DNA from: Laguncularia racemosa
Lineage: Eukaryota; Streptophyta; Magnoliopsida; Myrtales; Combretaceae
DNA length: 64,000 nucleotides
Assembly: GCA_037954665.1 (NCBI GenBank)
Contig: JBBMOL010000071.1
Span: 2,103,441-2,167,440 of the forward strand
Reading direction: 5' to 3'
Positions within the stretch are counted from its first letter, which is position 1. Each line of letters opens with the position of its first letter. The notes under the pieces are model-generated. The model saw nothing but the letters and a program-made list of their open reading frames with translations. It ran no database searches and was not told the DNA's origin. Positions 36,560 through 48,458 of this stretch are shown here, piece after piece. A program made the translations under genes and the position numbers.

Positions 36560-37266
36560 AAGGCTGCCTAGATTTCAAAGCCTATTGTTGGAGACGTTTT
36601 GAGTTTAAAGTCTTGTTTTTCCTCGTGCTGTTTTGGTTTAAAAATGTGAAAATTTATTGATAGTATCCCAAGTAAAAGGGGGATGAACATCATCATTAGA
36701 GATGTTGACCTTCCATCGCCTTTACTCTTTTCTTTGTTGATTTTAGATTTAGACCTCTTGACCGGTAGGAAGGGTGCTGATCTTGATATATAACTAATAA
36801 AAGAATTTGTTGGCCGCATCCTGGAATGAACCTTGAATTGTATAGATGACGATCCACTTGGGCTTGGAAGCTTTAGTAACCCATTAGAGCACAGTTGTTG
36901 GATCCACTTTAATTTCTGTATTTCTCACATCATGTTGGATCCACCAGTATAATAGATGTGTAACAAAGACAAACTTTTTTAATTCTATCAATGAAAGCTC
37001 ATTAACAACCTGAATCCAAAGGCTAACAATGTGCTTATAATTATGAACAAAAGAAAAAAAAAAAAAAAGGTGATGAATTGAATCAACATTACTCTTGCAC
37101 ATCCAACATCTTGAAACTAGTTGGATACTATGTCTTCGGAAATGTTCATCTCTAGGAAGAGCATTTCTAAGGGCTTTCCACATGAGAATTGATTCTTTAA
37201 TGGGAAAACTCTTGCTCCAAAAGCACTTGAAATTCGGAATTTAACTTTGATGTACATGGATGTGAT
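36560..37266 (-). pseudogene. LINE ORF2 C-terminus with RT zinc-binding region
   Basis: Minus-strand translation gives the zf-RVT region found at the C-terminus of plant L1-type LINE ORF2: FPIKESILMWKALRNALP (in pieces), then FRRHSIQLVSRCWMCKSNVDSI and HHLFF. The Cys/His pattern CxxC...HxxF is the family's. A 15-A run has inserted a poly-Phe stretch (near 37051). The reading then fades toward 36560. The LINE is interrupted at 37266/37267 by copia F and resumes upstream at 41942. Confidence 0.75.
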
Positions 37267-37521
37267 TAAAAGAGTTGTAAGTATTTAATTGTTAAAAGCT
37301 TACTTAACTTCTTTATTAATTGTTGAAGTACATAAATACATTTTCTACATGATTGTTTTGTTGTTTGTTGTTATCTAAATTACGTAAGAGTAGGAATTAA
37401 ATTTTTTGTAATCTTTGTTGTTGTCATCCGTGATTATCTTGATCACGTGTGGTTGTTGTTGTGATGTTGTTGCTGTTGCTGCAGATAATGTTGTTGCTGG
37501 TGCTGTTGCTGATCGTTATCA
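37267..37521 (-). repeat. Copia F 3' LTR
   Basis: 255 bp. Matches 41696-41941 across TTAATTGTTAAAAGCTTAC and ACATAAATACATTTTCTAC blocks. Contains a trinucleotide-rich stretch (GTTGTTGCTGTTGCT-like). Confidence 0.9.
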
Positions 37522-37524
37522 CAC

Positions 37525-38098
37525 CCCTGCAAGATGGACGGTGGTGTAGTGAGTCCAATCTTGCTCTGGAGGTGCTGAAATTAAGAGTGAGGGAGAGATT
37601 TGGTGAGGGCATCAGCTAGTTGATCCAAGGAGGAGATATGTGATACCCAAAGTAGACCATTTTGTACCTGTTCACGGATGAAGTGGTAGTCAAGTGCTAC
37701 ATGTTTCATACGAGTGTGAAAAACTAGATTGGAGCATAGATTCATGGCGCCAACATTATCACAATAGATGACCGGTTGGCGAGGAATTGGAATGCATAAT
37801 TATGTCAATAAAGAGCAAATCCACCGAAGTTTAGCAGCTGTGGTAGTAACGGCGTGGTACTCTGCTTTTGTAGAAGATCTTGCTACTATGCGTTGTTTCT
37901 TGGAGCTCCACGAGATAAGATTGCAGCTAAGATAAATGATGTAGGCACTAGTAGAGGTGTAGTCATCTTTGTTGCCAGCCTAGTCAGCATCGAAGAAAGC
38001 ATGTAGGTCAAGAACGGAGGAGTTGCGTAGTGTAATCCCATGATCTAATGTGCCACAAAGATACTTGAGAAGTCTTTTGACTACTTGCTAGTGTGTTA

Positions 38099-38134
<36 letters not shown>

Positions 38135-41100
38135 GGCTTATTGATAGTGTACACGATGTCTGGACGAGTGAAGGAGAGATATTGGAGGCTACCAACAACA
38201 TGACGATACTTTGTGGGATCTGTTAGGGACGAGCCATCATGAAGGACAAGAGATGGTGTGACCGCAGGTGGTGTGGCGATAGGTTTAGCAATAGTCATGT
38301 TAGACCGATGAAGAAGATTAACAATGTATTTCTGTTGGTTGAGAAAGAGGCAGTCGGCACAAGGAAGGACTTTAACACTAAGGAACTAGTGAAGTGATCC
38401 CATATCCTTTATGAAGAAGCGACACGCGAGGTGTTGTATGCACTTATTAACGGAGGATGTGACATTACTTGTAACAATTATATCATCAACATAAACAAGA
38501 AGATAAATTAGGATGCCATGGGAGTGTAGGATGAACAAGGAGGAGTTGGCCACTGAGTTATGGAAGCCATATGTGAGTAAATGTTGGTGAAGCTCACGAT
38601 ACCAAGCACGGGGAGCTTGTTTGAGATCGTAGATAGCTTTCCAAAGTTTGCAAACATGATGAGGATAATCAAGGCTAGTGAAGCCTAGAGGTTGAGACAT
38701 GTAAACTTCTTCTGTAAGGTGTCCTTGAAGGAATGCATTATTGACATCAAGTTGCTTAAGTGACCATCCATGACTTATAGCAATGCTGAGTATGAGACGA
38801 ACGGTGACCGATTTGATGACAAGGTTAAAGGTTTTAATGTAATCCACATTAGGAAATTGATAGAAGCCCTTGGCAACTGGGCAAGCTTTATACTTGTCAA
38901 AAGAACCATTAGGTAAAAATTTAGTGCAAAAGATCCACTTGCAACCAATTATGTTTTGATTGGGGGTGTGGGGTCGTGAGTTCCCAAGTGCCATTGCGGA
39001 TGAGAGCATTAAACTCTTCAGACATGGCAGTGCGCCACTTAGGATCTTTTAGGGCTTGAGTGGTGGTGTGAGGTTCATGAGTAGGAGGTGGAAGAATTGC
39101 TAAAAGGTTGAGTTTTTGGATGGGTTTGTGTATATTGTGTTTGGAACGAGTCATGATCACATGTGGTAAGGAAGGTTGTAGAGGTAGTAAGGAGGGAGAG
39201 GTGAGTGGAAGGTCAGGGAGGGGAGAGGGAGGTCGAGTAGAGGAAGATGGCATGGATGAGGAGTTAAGTGGAGTTTGAGTGGAAGGCGGGAGAGGAGGAA
39301 TTTGGAGGGAACACCAGTCAAAGGAGGAGGTGGAGGAGATTTGGGAGAGAGTGGGATGAGTTTGATTGAAGGGAAAAACGAACTCGACAAAGCGAACATG
39401 GCGAGAGACATATACCCGGTTAGATGGGATGTGAAGACAGAGGTAGGCACTTTGAGTGGATGAGTAGCTAACCAATACACAAGGGGACAATCGAGGTTCA
39501 AGTTTATGCTTTGTATACGATCTTAGCTAGGGATAGCATAGATAGCTAAAGCTTCGAAGTTTGTCATAGTGAGGAGTAGTGCCAAAAAGTTTAGCAAATG
39601 GAGACATGTTGCTGAGTGTTGGTGTGGGAAGTCTGTTGATTAAGTAAGTAGCAATGAGGAAAGCATAGTTCCAGTAGGTAAGAGGCATAGATGCATGCGA
39701 GAGTAAGGCAAGACCAATTTCAACAATATGGCGATGACAATGTTTAGAGTAGCCATTGTGCTCGGGTGTGTGTGGTGGGGTTGTGAGATGAGAGATACCA
39801 TGAGTGGCTAAGTAGGTGGATAACGCTTGATATTCACCTCCATTTTCGAAGTAGAGGGTTTTGATAGTGCAATTAAAGTGATGTTCCACAAGAGTCTTAA
39901 AGCACATGATGATAAGGAGGACATCTAATTTACGTTTTAGAGGGAAAAGCCAGATGTATTTGGTAAAGTGATCAACAAAGATTACATAATACTTAAAGTT
40001 ATTAATGGGTGTAATTAGGGAAGTCCATACATCAATAAATACAATTTCAAGTGGCGAGGAAGAAGAGAGCGTAGAGGAAGCAAATGGTAACTTGTGACTT
40101 TTATTGCAATGACAAGAATTACAAGGAAGAGACAAATCTGATAAACTAGAAATTGCTAAGTTGTTGAAGAAGAGTAAATGCTTGAGGTTGGGCAGCGAGG
40201 GATGGCCAAGGCGATGGTGCCAGGTAGGGAGAGATGTGACAGCACTTGAGAAGGCAAGGAGTGGTGGTGTGGTGGAGGGCTAGACGTAGATGCCATCCTT
40301 AGCTCGACCTTGAAGGAGAATTGCCCCCGTATGAGGTCTTTCACATGAAATGAGGATGGTAAGAATTCAATTGATGTATTGTTAATGATGCAAAATTGAG
40401 ATATGGAAATAAAGTTGCATTGCATAAATGGAACACATAGAACATTGGAGAGAGTAAAGGAGCAAGATGGAGTGGGAAGAGAGGTGGAACCGGTGTGTAT
40501 GATGGAGAGCCCCGAGCTATCGCCAATCAGGATTTCATCCATGCCATCATAGGAGTTATGGATGGCGAGATTGTTGAGATCGGTGGTGACATGATGAGAG
40601 GCACCATTGTCCAGCAAACAAGAGTTGTTTGTTGAGGTTATGAAGGCAGCATGGGCTTGTGTTTGCCGGGTGGAAGTCTAGAGGATGGAGTGTACTGGGG
40701 GGGGGGTCGGTGTAGGTGGTCTCGCTTGAGGATATTGTTAACGGAAGAGAGGACATTGAGTGATAACATGCCCTTGTTCATGACACCATTAACATTTGCC
40801 AAGGAAGGGTCGAGGTAGGCAAGAGGCAATGGTAGGGGATGGTTTAGAAGAAAATGTTATGGTAAGAGCAGTCGAAGGAGAGGCGATGGATGGTCTGGGT
40901 GCACGATTATGATGAGGCAAGCGATTGGATCGTGCTTGGGAGAGGTGTGCAAAGGCAAGAAGGACAGAGGCGGGCAAGGAGGTGTGTTGAAAGGAGAGTT
41001 CCTTGTTGATGAGTTTCTCATGGAGCTCATCAAAGGAGATAAGGGAATCATGACTATTGACAATATCAATGACAGATTGGTAAGTGTCATCTAGTTCGTC

Positions 41101-41634
41101 GATGATTTTCTCAATGAGGTCTTCTAAATCAAGCAGTTTGCCAAGTGATGCAAGTTCATCAACACGAAGCTTGATGGATTGCATATAGTCAATGATGGAA
41201 TTGGAGCCCTTGGTGATGTGTTTCAGGTTATCTTTGAGTTGCTTGATGTGGCTACTAGTGGGTTTGGCATAAGTGTTGGCAAGAATCTACCAGGCTTAAT
41301 GGGAGGTAACTACTTGCGTAACTAGAGGGATAATGTTGGAGGAAAGGGTACCAACAAGGGCTCTAAACAGTAGCTTGTCCTGCCTGCACCAAGTATGATA
41401 GGTTGGGTTAAGGGAGATGATGTCATCTACGGTAATGGTGGTTGGTGGAGGTGGATGGGAACCATCAATGAATTTGGAAAGATCATATCCTATAAAGATG
41501 ACTTCAATTTGAGTTTTCTAGGAGAGATAATTGGATGTGCTGAGTTTAATTGAGTTATGAATGGTTATCATGATGAGAGGTTAGGGGGGCTCTAAGTTGT
41601 TTTGGATGATTGTTGATGTGCCTTCTAATGACAT
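37525..41634 (-). pseudogene. Copia F gag-pol, broken
   Basis: Starts at an ATG (41632-41634; MSLEGTSTI), with an early TAA; a second in-frame ATG follows at 41569-41571. Gag: DYMQSIKLRVDELASLG and LDDTYQSVIDIVNSHD; zinc knuckle with QGHVITQC near 40760; protease-like DNGASHHVT at about 40610 (DNG where DSG is usual); integrase 40135-39527 with VFIDVWTS, FENGGEYQ and the downstream Glu region; RT 39000-38386 with KWIFCTKFLPNGSFDKYKA, LDVNNAFLQGHLTEEVYM and YVDDIIVTSN; RNase H 38298-37530 including CDNVGAMNL and a region typical of the family's end. It is broken by stops, frame changes and a 31-G run at 38103-38133. Gag-Pol type resembles the RE1-like copia group. Confidence 0.85.
38103..38133 (+). 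repeat. Homopolymer run of 31 G
   Basis: An uninterrupted G31 on the plus strand (C31 on the element's coding strand), within the copia F RNase H region just after TRPDIVYTINK. The family needs only a few residues here, so this is an expansion. The true length is likely uncertain because such runs sequence poorly. A second, 10-G run is at 40697-40706 in the same element. Confidence 0.9.
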
Positions 41635-41683
41635 GTTGTCGAGGAGTAGCTTGTGTGATTGTTGGGTTTAAGTTAGATCAGAA

Positions 41684-41695
41684 GCTCCGATACCA
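41684..41695 (-). other. Copia F primer binding site (tRNA-iMet)
   Basis: Minus strand TGGTATCGGAGC, one transition from the standard TGGTATCAGAGC, directly adjoining the 5' LTR. Confidence 0.85.
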
Positions 41696-41941
41696 TAAAA
41701 GAGTTGCAAGTATTTAATTGTTAAAAGCTTACTTAACTTCTTTGTTAATTGTTGAAGTACATAAATACATTTTCTACATGATTGTTTTGTTGTTTGTTGT
41801 TATCTAAATTACATAAGAGTAGGAATTGAATTTGTTGTAATCTTTGCTATTGTAATCCGTGATTATCTTGACCACGCATGGTTGTTGCTGTAGTGTTGTT
41901 ACTGTTGCTATTGCTGTTGGTGCTATTGTTGATCGTTATCA
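41696..41941 (-). repeat. Copia F 5' LTR
   Basis: 246 bp, between the primer site and the ATGAT flank. Partner of 37267-37521. Confidence 0.9.
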
Positions 41942-42495
41942 ATGATCCCATGCTCTTTTAGTTAAAAAATAATTGCCATCAGTTGACAACTTCCACAAGG
42001 CTACATCAGAAGAGTTTTATTAGATAACAATTCGCACTGCTTTCTTTGCTAAATTTTAGTAGGACACCCTCTTCACTTTCTACCTATTCCATTGATCATC
42101 ATACATGAACTTTGATGTTATTTCCTAATACAAAGGCGCTGAAGGCATGACCAGTTGCGATCAATTTTTCTAACTCCAAGGAAAACATGTTTCTTTATTA
42201 ATATCACCTACCTCAATCAACCATTTCCACATTGGTGAGTCTAAATTCCTTTTAAACCGACGTTGGATGAGAGTTTCTAGCAAATTTTTCATGGAAATAG
42301 TTACAAAAATACCAATTAACTAGATCTGAGTAACTAACCACCATAATTTCATGGTTATCTTCAAGTTTTCTACTTCCTAATCCTTTTTTTTTTATAGGTC
42401 AACACTCTCTCCTCCACCTACTCCAATGAATATTTATTTGGATTACCTTAATGATCAATGGATGAGATGAGCCTACATATTCATAAGTTCTCTTA
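41942..42495 (-). pseudogene. LINE ORF2 fragment upstream of copia F insertion
   Basis: Minus-strand reading before the nested copia: KGLGSRKLEDNHE near 42390, an LSTDGNYFLTKRAWDH-like stretch (in mixed frames) near 41990-41945, matching the 'KGLGIRDL ... W...SDGKFSVKSAY' layout of plant L1 LINE ORF2 between the RT and the zinc-binding region. It joins naturally with 37266-36560. Several stops and frame changes. Confidence 0.6.
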
Positions 42496-42530
42496 TAAGC
42501 TTATCATGAGTTTAAGTCTAGTAATTGTTA

Positions 42531-43005
42531 TGGTTTTGTTAAGGACAAAAACAATGACAAGAGTAAATAATAATTGCAAAAATAAAAAACACACAAGATT
42601 TATGTGGAAAACCTAAATTAGGAAAAAAAAACCACAGGTAAAGAGAGAAGAGATCCACTAATTTGAAATTGGTACAAAATTGAGAGAGAATACAACTCAA
42701 AGAACAATATCTCAATATTGTTCTCTCAAGGAATTCGTATCAGCCTCTTAATACTCTCTTATATTTATAAACCCTAAAAACACCCCATATATATAGATAC
42801 AAGTGGGAAACATGGGGAAAACGAATCTAGGCCGACCCAAGGTTGGCAGCCTAAACATAAACACCGCCAGCCTAAATGCCAGCAGCCTTCCAAGCTTCCA
42901 ACATTGACCTTCCACAAATTCGGGGCATTCATCAATAATCTCTACCTTGACACGAATTTGATCATTCTCAATTATCTCCAAGACTTCAACATGCTACAAG
43001 AAACA
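42531..43005 (-). repeat. Copia G 3' LTR (probable)
   Basis: Non-coding stretch after pol, starting TGTTTCTTGTAGCATG on the minus strand next to a purine tract. It includes a TATA-like run (TTATAAATAT near 42757 on the minus strand). No second copy exists in the window, so the left limit (CATAACA or CTTAACA) is uncertain. Confidence 0.55.
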
Positions 43006-45650
43006 TTTGCCTCCTCTTTCACAAACCCCAAAGAGTAATAATCAGCAACCAACACCAACTAAGTTCAAGCAATGCTCAAACTTGGCTATAGGAAGTTTTT
43101 TTTTTTTTTTTGATATATCAACAAGATTATTATGGGTGCTAACTTTGCTCACTATAATTTCACCACAAGCAATAGTATCACGAACAAAGTGATATCTAAC
43201 ATCGATGTGTTTTAACCTCTCATGAAACATCTGATCCTTTACGAGGTAAATTACACTCTGACTGCTACAATTAACAGTAATAGTCTTCACATCATCACTA
43301 AGCTCTCTAAATAATCCCTAAAACCAAAGAGCTTCTTTAAAAGCTTATGTGATGGCCATATATTCAGCTTCAGTAGTAGATAGAGCCACTATAGCTTGCA
43401 ATGTGGCTTTCCAACTAATGGCATAGCCTCCAAGTGTAAGGATATACCCTATAAGAGATCTTCTCTTATCTAAATCTTTAACAAAAGCAGAGTCCACAAA
43501 ACCTATAAGACCATCTCTAACTTTACCAAACTATAAACATATATTAGTAGTACCTCTTAAGTATTTGAAGATCCACTGAATTGCTCTCCAGTGTTCTTTG
43601 CTAAGATTTGCCATATACTTGCTAACAATACTCATAACATGTGACAGGTCTGAGCGAGTACATACCATACCATACATAAGAGATCCCACAACGCTAGAGT
43701 ATGAAACCTTTGACATATAATTTATTTCTTGATTTGATTTAGGAGATTAAGTAGAAGAAAGCTTCAAGTGAGATGCTAAGGGAGTACTGATAGGCTTAGC
43801 ATTCATCATATTGAACCTGTGAAGTATCTTATCAAAGTACCCCTTCTGGCTAAGATGCAACGTTGTTGATTTTCTATTTTGTAGAATTTCCATTCCAAGT
43901 ATCTTCTTTGCTACTCCAAAATCCTTCATATCAAACTCTCTACTCAACTAGATTTTCACCCTTTTAATCTCTCTTCTATCTTTAGCTACAATCAGCATAT
44001 CATCAACATATAATAATAAATAAACAAAAGATCCATTGTCACATTTCTTGAAATAGACACAGCTATTATAACTACTTCTCCTAAACTAATGAGAAGTCAT
44101 AAAAGAATCAAATCTTTTATACCACTACCTGGGTGACTGTTTTAACCCATAAAGGGATTTCTTCAACATACAAACATGGTCCTTCTTTCTTAAGGCTACA
44201 AAACCTTTTGGCTATTGCATGTAAATATCTTCCTCAAGCTCTCCATGTAGGAAAGCAGTCTTCACATCTAGCTGTTCTAATTCAAGATCTTGTAAGGCTA
44301 CAATACCCAAAAGTGCTCTAATTGAACTGTATTTTACAATAGGAGAAAACACAGCAGTGAAATCAATACTGGGTATCTGATTGTAACCTTTTGTAACTAG
44401 TCTAAACTTATATTTGGGTTCGTCAATATTTGGTGTACTTTCTTTCTTCTTAAAAACCCATTTGCATTTAACTGTTTTCTTCCCTTTAGGAAGCTTCACC
44501 AAATCCCACGTACTATTTTTCTAAAGGGATTCCATCTCTTCCCGCATTGCAATCATCCACTTACCAAAGTCTTTACAATTAACAGCCTCTGTGTAATTGG
44601 ATGGCTCCTTATTAGAATCAACATCCTCTGCAACATTGAGAGCATAAGCTACAAGATCTACCTCTGCAAATCTCTGAGGTGGCCTAACTTCTCTCCTAGG
44701 CCTGTCTCTAGTAATAAAGTATTGTGGCTGTGAAGGCATAGAGACAAGACTATCCTTAGTCCGTGATAAAAGCTAAGAAGAAGTCTCTGATTTAGAACCT
44801 AAACCAATTTCAACATCCACCTGCATGGATGATTTTTGCTTGACTTCATCAAATGAAAGGTTAGATGACAAATCAGATAACATAGACACCTCATCAAAAA
44901 TAACATCTTTGTTCACTATAACTTTCTTTAATTTAGGACACCACAGTTTATATCCCTTGACACCAGGCTTAAAACCAAGGAATATACACTTCAATGACCG
45001 TGGTTCAAGCTTTCCATTATCAACATGTGAATATGTAGGACAACAAAAAAATTTCAGTTTAAAATAATTACCAGGAGTGCCAGACTATACTTCAAATGAA
45101 GTCTTCTTTTCTATAGCCATTGATGGAGATCTGTTTATCAAGTAACATGTTGTAGAAGTAGCTTCTACCTAAAATGACTTTGGTAATCTTGCATTCGAAA
45201 GCATACACTAGACTTTCTCCATAATATTTCTATTCATGTGCTCTGCTACCCCATTCTACTAAGGTGTGCTAAGGACTGTTAAGTGTCTCACAATTCCCTC
45301 TACTTTGCATAGATTATTAAAATTGTTAAACAAAACTCTAATCCATTATCAGAGTGTAAACACTTTACCTCTTTCCCGGTTTGCTTCTCAATCATTGTCT
45401 TCCATTCTTTGAATGTGGGTAGAACATCATTCTTCTACTTAAAGAAGAATACCCAAACACATGTAGAAAAATCATTTGTAATAGTCATCATGTAAGCAAC
45501 ACCTCCACTAGATGGCACTCTCGATGGCCCCCAAAGATCAGAATGGACATAATCCAGAATACCCTTTGTATTATGGATACCTGTGTGAATCTAACTCTTT
45601 TCTGTTTTCCAAACACACAAACCTTATTTCAAGCCATTACACTAAATCTG
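43006..45650 (-). pseudogene. Copia G pol remnant
   Basis: Order on the minus strand: GAG-pre-integrase and integrase remnants 45640-45150; the integrase C-terminal region MKCIFLGFKPGVKGYKLW at 44994 (typical TNT1-type wording); RT from 44502 (KWVFKKKESTP, LDVKTAFLHGELEEDIYMQ) with YVDDMLIVAKDR near 43995; then MSREFDMKDFGVAKKILGMEI (first 20: 43947-43888), SSVVGSLMYGMVCTRSDL at 43705, and RNase H to 43042. Breaks: stops at several Trp/Gln-type positions and frame changes between the RT blocks. Not functional. Confidence 0.85.
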
Positions 45651-45651
45651 G

Positions 45652-46606
45652 TAAGCTTATCATGAGTTTAAGTTTGGTAATATCTTCATTTAGCACATGA
45701 GCCTACTGAATAGGATGAAAGTAGATAGATTGATTTTAACAAACCCTATTTCAAGCCATTAAGCTAAATCTCTTATATCATCCTAGGATATGCACTTAAC
45801 TTCTTGGATCCTGCCACTAACCTAAAGAGTCAGGTCCAAAATGCTGATGGCCTAGCACAAATTCTTGTGGATACATTTTCAATCCTATAAATTGTGATAT
45901 CATATGACTAGAAACATCTTTTGAAAGCTAGTGATACAAGTTGCCAAAGAATGTTACGTCGAGATTAAAATTTTCTAGAAAAATGATCCTTGTTTTGCCC
46001 AACAAGTCTTGACCAACATAGCTTTTCAATTTTTCCTTTGAAAATATAGGGCAAGCTAAGCCATATTTAAAGAAAGAAAAACATTGTGGTGGATTGGCTT
46101 ACCAAAAAAAGTAAGGGAATAAAGAGTGCTTTCTTTTACACTTAAGCAGCAATCTTCGACAAAGATCTAAAGAGTATTATTTGGTAGGATAAAATAGGCC
46201 TTGGGAACTTCCGCCTGATATCTAGCTAGTCGGCCTTCTTATATATAATTTTGTTATATTTAAAGTTGTGTTTTTTAAAGGTTGTTGTGTATCTGGCACT
46301 TGTTATGCCTTACAGTGTTTAGTTAGGAGTAATGTCCCTTATTTTGTTCAATAGGTTCGAGGTATTTTGACCATATTGTTTTATATTGGGAATAATACTC
46401 CTATTCATGTTATTTTTAGAATTACAAGTTATACATTTTTGTTTGATTTTGTTAAAAAGGAGTAGTACTTTTTTATTTATTTTCTGCAAATTACAAATAC
46501 TTTGTACTTCTTAGGTTAGGTCATTGCCTCTCTCTTTCACATAATTTTTTATTCTATTAATAAAAATGAGTGAAAACTTTTGCTTAGAAATAAAAAAAAA
46601 AAAAAC
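45652..46606. other. Unassigned repeat debris, possible LINE 3' tail
   Basis: 45652-46250 carries degenerate reading on the minus strand that I cannot assign. 46250-46606 on the plus strand ends in TTCTATTAATAAAAATG...A14 (A run at about 46591-46604), like the 3' end of a plant LINE on the plus strand. No coding domain was confirmed. Confidence 0.3.
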
Positions 46607-48377
46607 TAGGGTAGAAACAAAAATAAAGAGAAATAGGTGGAGACATTTCCATTCTTGAGCAACTTTGTTTTCTCTAGAATAAAAAAAAAAAAGAATATGA
46701 GTTTAAAAAATACAAAAAATATCCTTGATATACGTTTACAAAATTGAAGGAAGGTTAAGTTTGTTTAATAAACAATTCATTTCTCTTTATTTTTATTTTA
46801 TAATATCAACCAAATAATGGAAAAGGAAAGGTTTAGATGTATATATATACATATATATATATATATTTAACGCAACCCAAATTCAAAAAGGAAACTACAT
46901 TTTTTTCTTCCACATATCATATTATAATATATAGTTTCGAAAAATTTTAAATTTTTTGTATTTCACCTTTTTATGATATATTAATGTATTGCCATTTCTT
47001 TTTGTCAAATAATATTATAATATATAGTTTTGGAAACTTTTTTCTTTTTTATATTCCATAATTTTATTGTATGATTGATGTATTTTTGTAATTTTATTTG
47101 TCAAATTTGATACAATTTCAAATTTTTTTTACTTTTTAATAAATAACGATAATTTTATATAATATAAATCCATAATATTATATAATATCGTTATATTAGT
47201 ATTTAATATAATGTTAGTTATTAAATAAAATAAAAAATAATTCATTTTAATGGATAAAATAAAGAAGTATATTATCATAGTCAAACTATTGTTATTGTTA
47301 TACTATTAATAATATTAGTCACTGGACATAATATATATATATATATATATTAACTTAGATGATAAAGGACTAATCAATATTTCATTAAATATTACATTAA
47401 TGAATTAAAATTTTCATTAAATAATATATTTTTGGATAATAACCATTTATGAGACAATATGAATCATTAGCTTTTTTATAATGTGTTATATTGTTCATTA
47501 GCAAATTAATTAAATATTTCATTAAAGTCTATTAGAAATGAATTATATATTTCACTTATAAAAAAATTAAATATTTAATTACTGTTCATTAGTAGTTGAA
47601 TTAAATCTTTCATTAGATAATATTTTTTTTTTAAATGCACAAAAAACAATAAACTATGGATACATTTATTATTTTTTTAAAAAAGAAATTTACAATCACA
47701 ATTCGAACTTTCATCTACACTCCATGTGAGCTCTTTATCTAGTTTTTCCTTATTTCCATTCATCTCTAGTTATATCTTCTCTTCAAGTTGCCAAACATAG
47801 TGTAAGGGAAAAAAATTAAAGAAATTACATTAGTTTTACATCGTAATTTAACTGTGTCCAATGATATAAACTCGAGGACACTTGAGTATCGAGTTTTGAC
47901 ATTTTTTTTTTGTCCCATAAATTACAAATCATATATCATATGATTATGCATTGAACATAGTTTGATGGTTTTTGCATCGTGTTATCTTAAAACTGTCGTG
48001 CCTAAAAAAATCCAACTATGAAAAAATTATTTGTTTAGTAATATTTTTTACATATTTATATTATATTTATTATATAAAAATCATTTGAAATAAATTTAAA
48101 TAAAATAAAATAGAATCGAAACTAAAATGACCAATCAATTCCTTTATTCTTTTTGGATATGGATTGTAGCATATTTGGAAGTAATGTTGTACGTATATCG
48201 TAGTGTGCCAGAAATGTGTTTTAACTCGCGGAGATTTTATAGTAAATATATGATAATATGGCATTCTATATATTGTACTATAAATTATACACATACGTAC
48301 ACACACAAAAATTGGTGCCTCTCTGTGCATTTGTCTATGCTTTCTTCTATTTCTGCATATGTAGCTGGCTACATATA
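46607..48377. other. Very AT-rich stretch with TA microsatellites
   Basis: TA runs near 46840-46866 and 47331-47350, and near-repeats of the form TTTCATTAAATAATAT at 47360-47640. No gene recognised. Short frames around 48070-48378 overlap on both strands and have no recognisable content. Confidence 0.5.
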
Positions 48378-48458
48378 ATCAAGAGTGCTCCTTGTTTACT
48401 GAACTATTTGATTTTGTTGTCATCCGATGTTGGATCATCGCCTCCTTCCTCATGCAAG

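Larger units (their letters stand above)
37267..41941 (-). mobile_element. Copia F: complete copia element nested in a LINE
   Basis: Minus strand, 4675 bp. LTRs at 37267-37521 (255 bp) and 41696-41941 (246 bp) read TGATAACGATC...ACTCTTTTA on the minus strand. The primer site TGGTATCGGAGC adjoins the 5' LTR and a purine tract (GCAGGGGTG) overlaps the pol end. The flanks GTGAT (37262-37266) and ATGAT (41942-41946) are a 5-bp duplication with one transition. LINE protein sequence continues across the two junctions, which confirms the nesting. The LTRs contain GTTGTTGCT-type microsatellite, the likely reason for their length difference. Confidence 0.9.
42531..45650 (-). mobile_element. Copia G: 5'-truncated copia element
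   Basis: Minus-strand TNT1-94-type copia. A 3' LTR (about 42531-43005), a purine tract (AAGAGGAGGCAAA on the minus strand, just above 43005) and Pol from GAG-pre-integrase to RNase H are present. Gag, protease, primer site and 5' LTR are missing: recognisable Pol starts at about 45640 with VCVFGKQKRVRF. The right end is a scrambled junction with short duplicated pieces (see findings). Confidence 0.8.

Noticed and set aside
39157..39501. Pro/Ser/Leu-rich frames of about 100-190 codons on the minus strand
   Set aside because: They lie in the low-complexity linker between integrase and RT of copia F, where several frames stay open because of base composition; only the frame continuous with Pol is meaningful.
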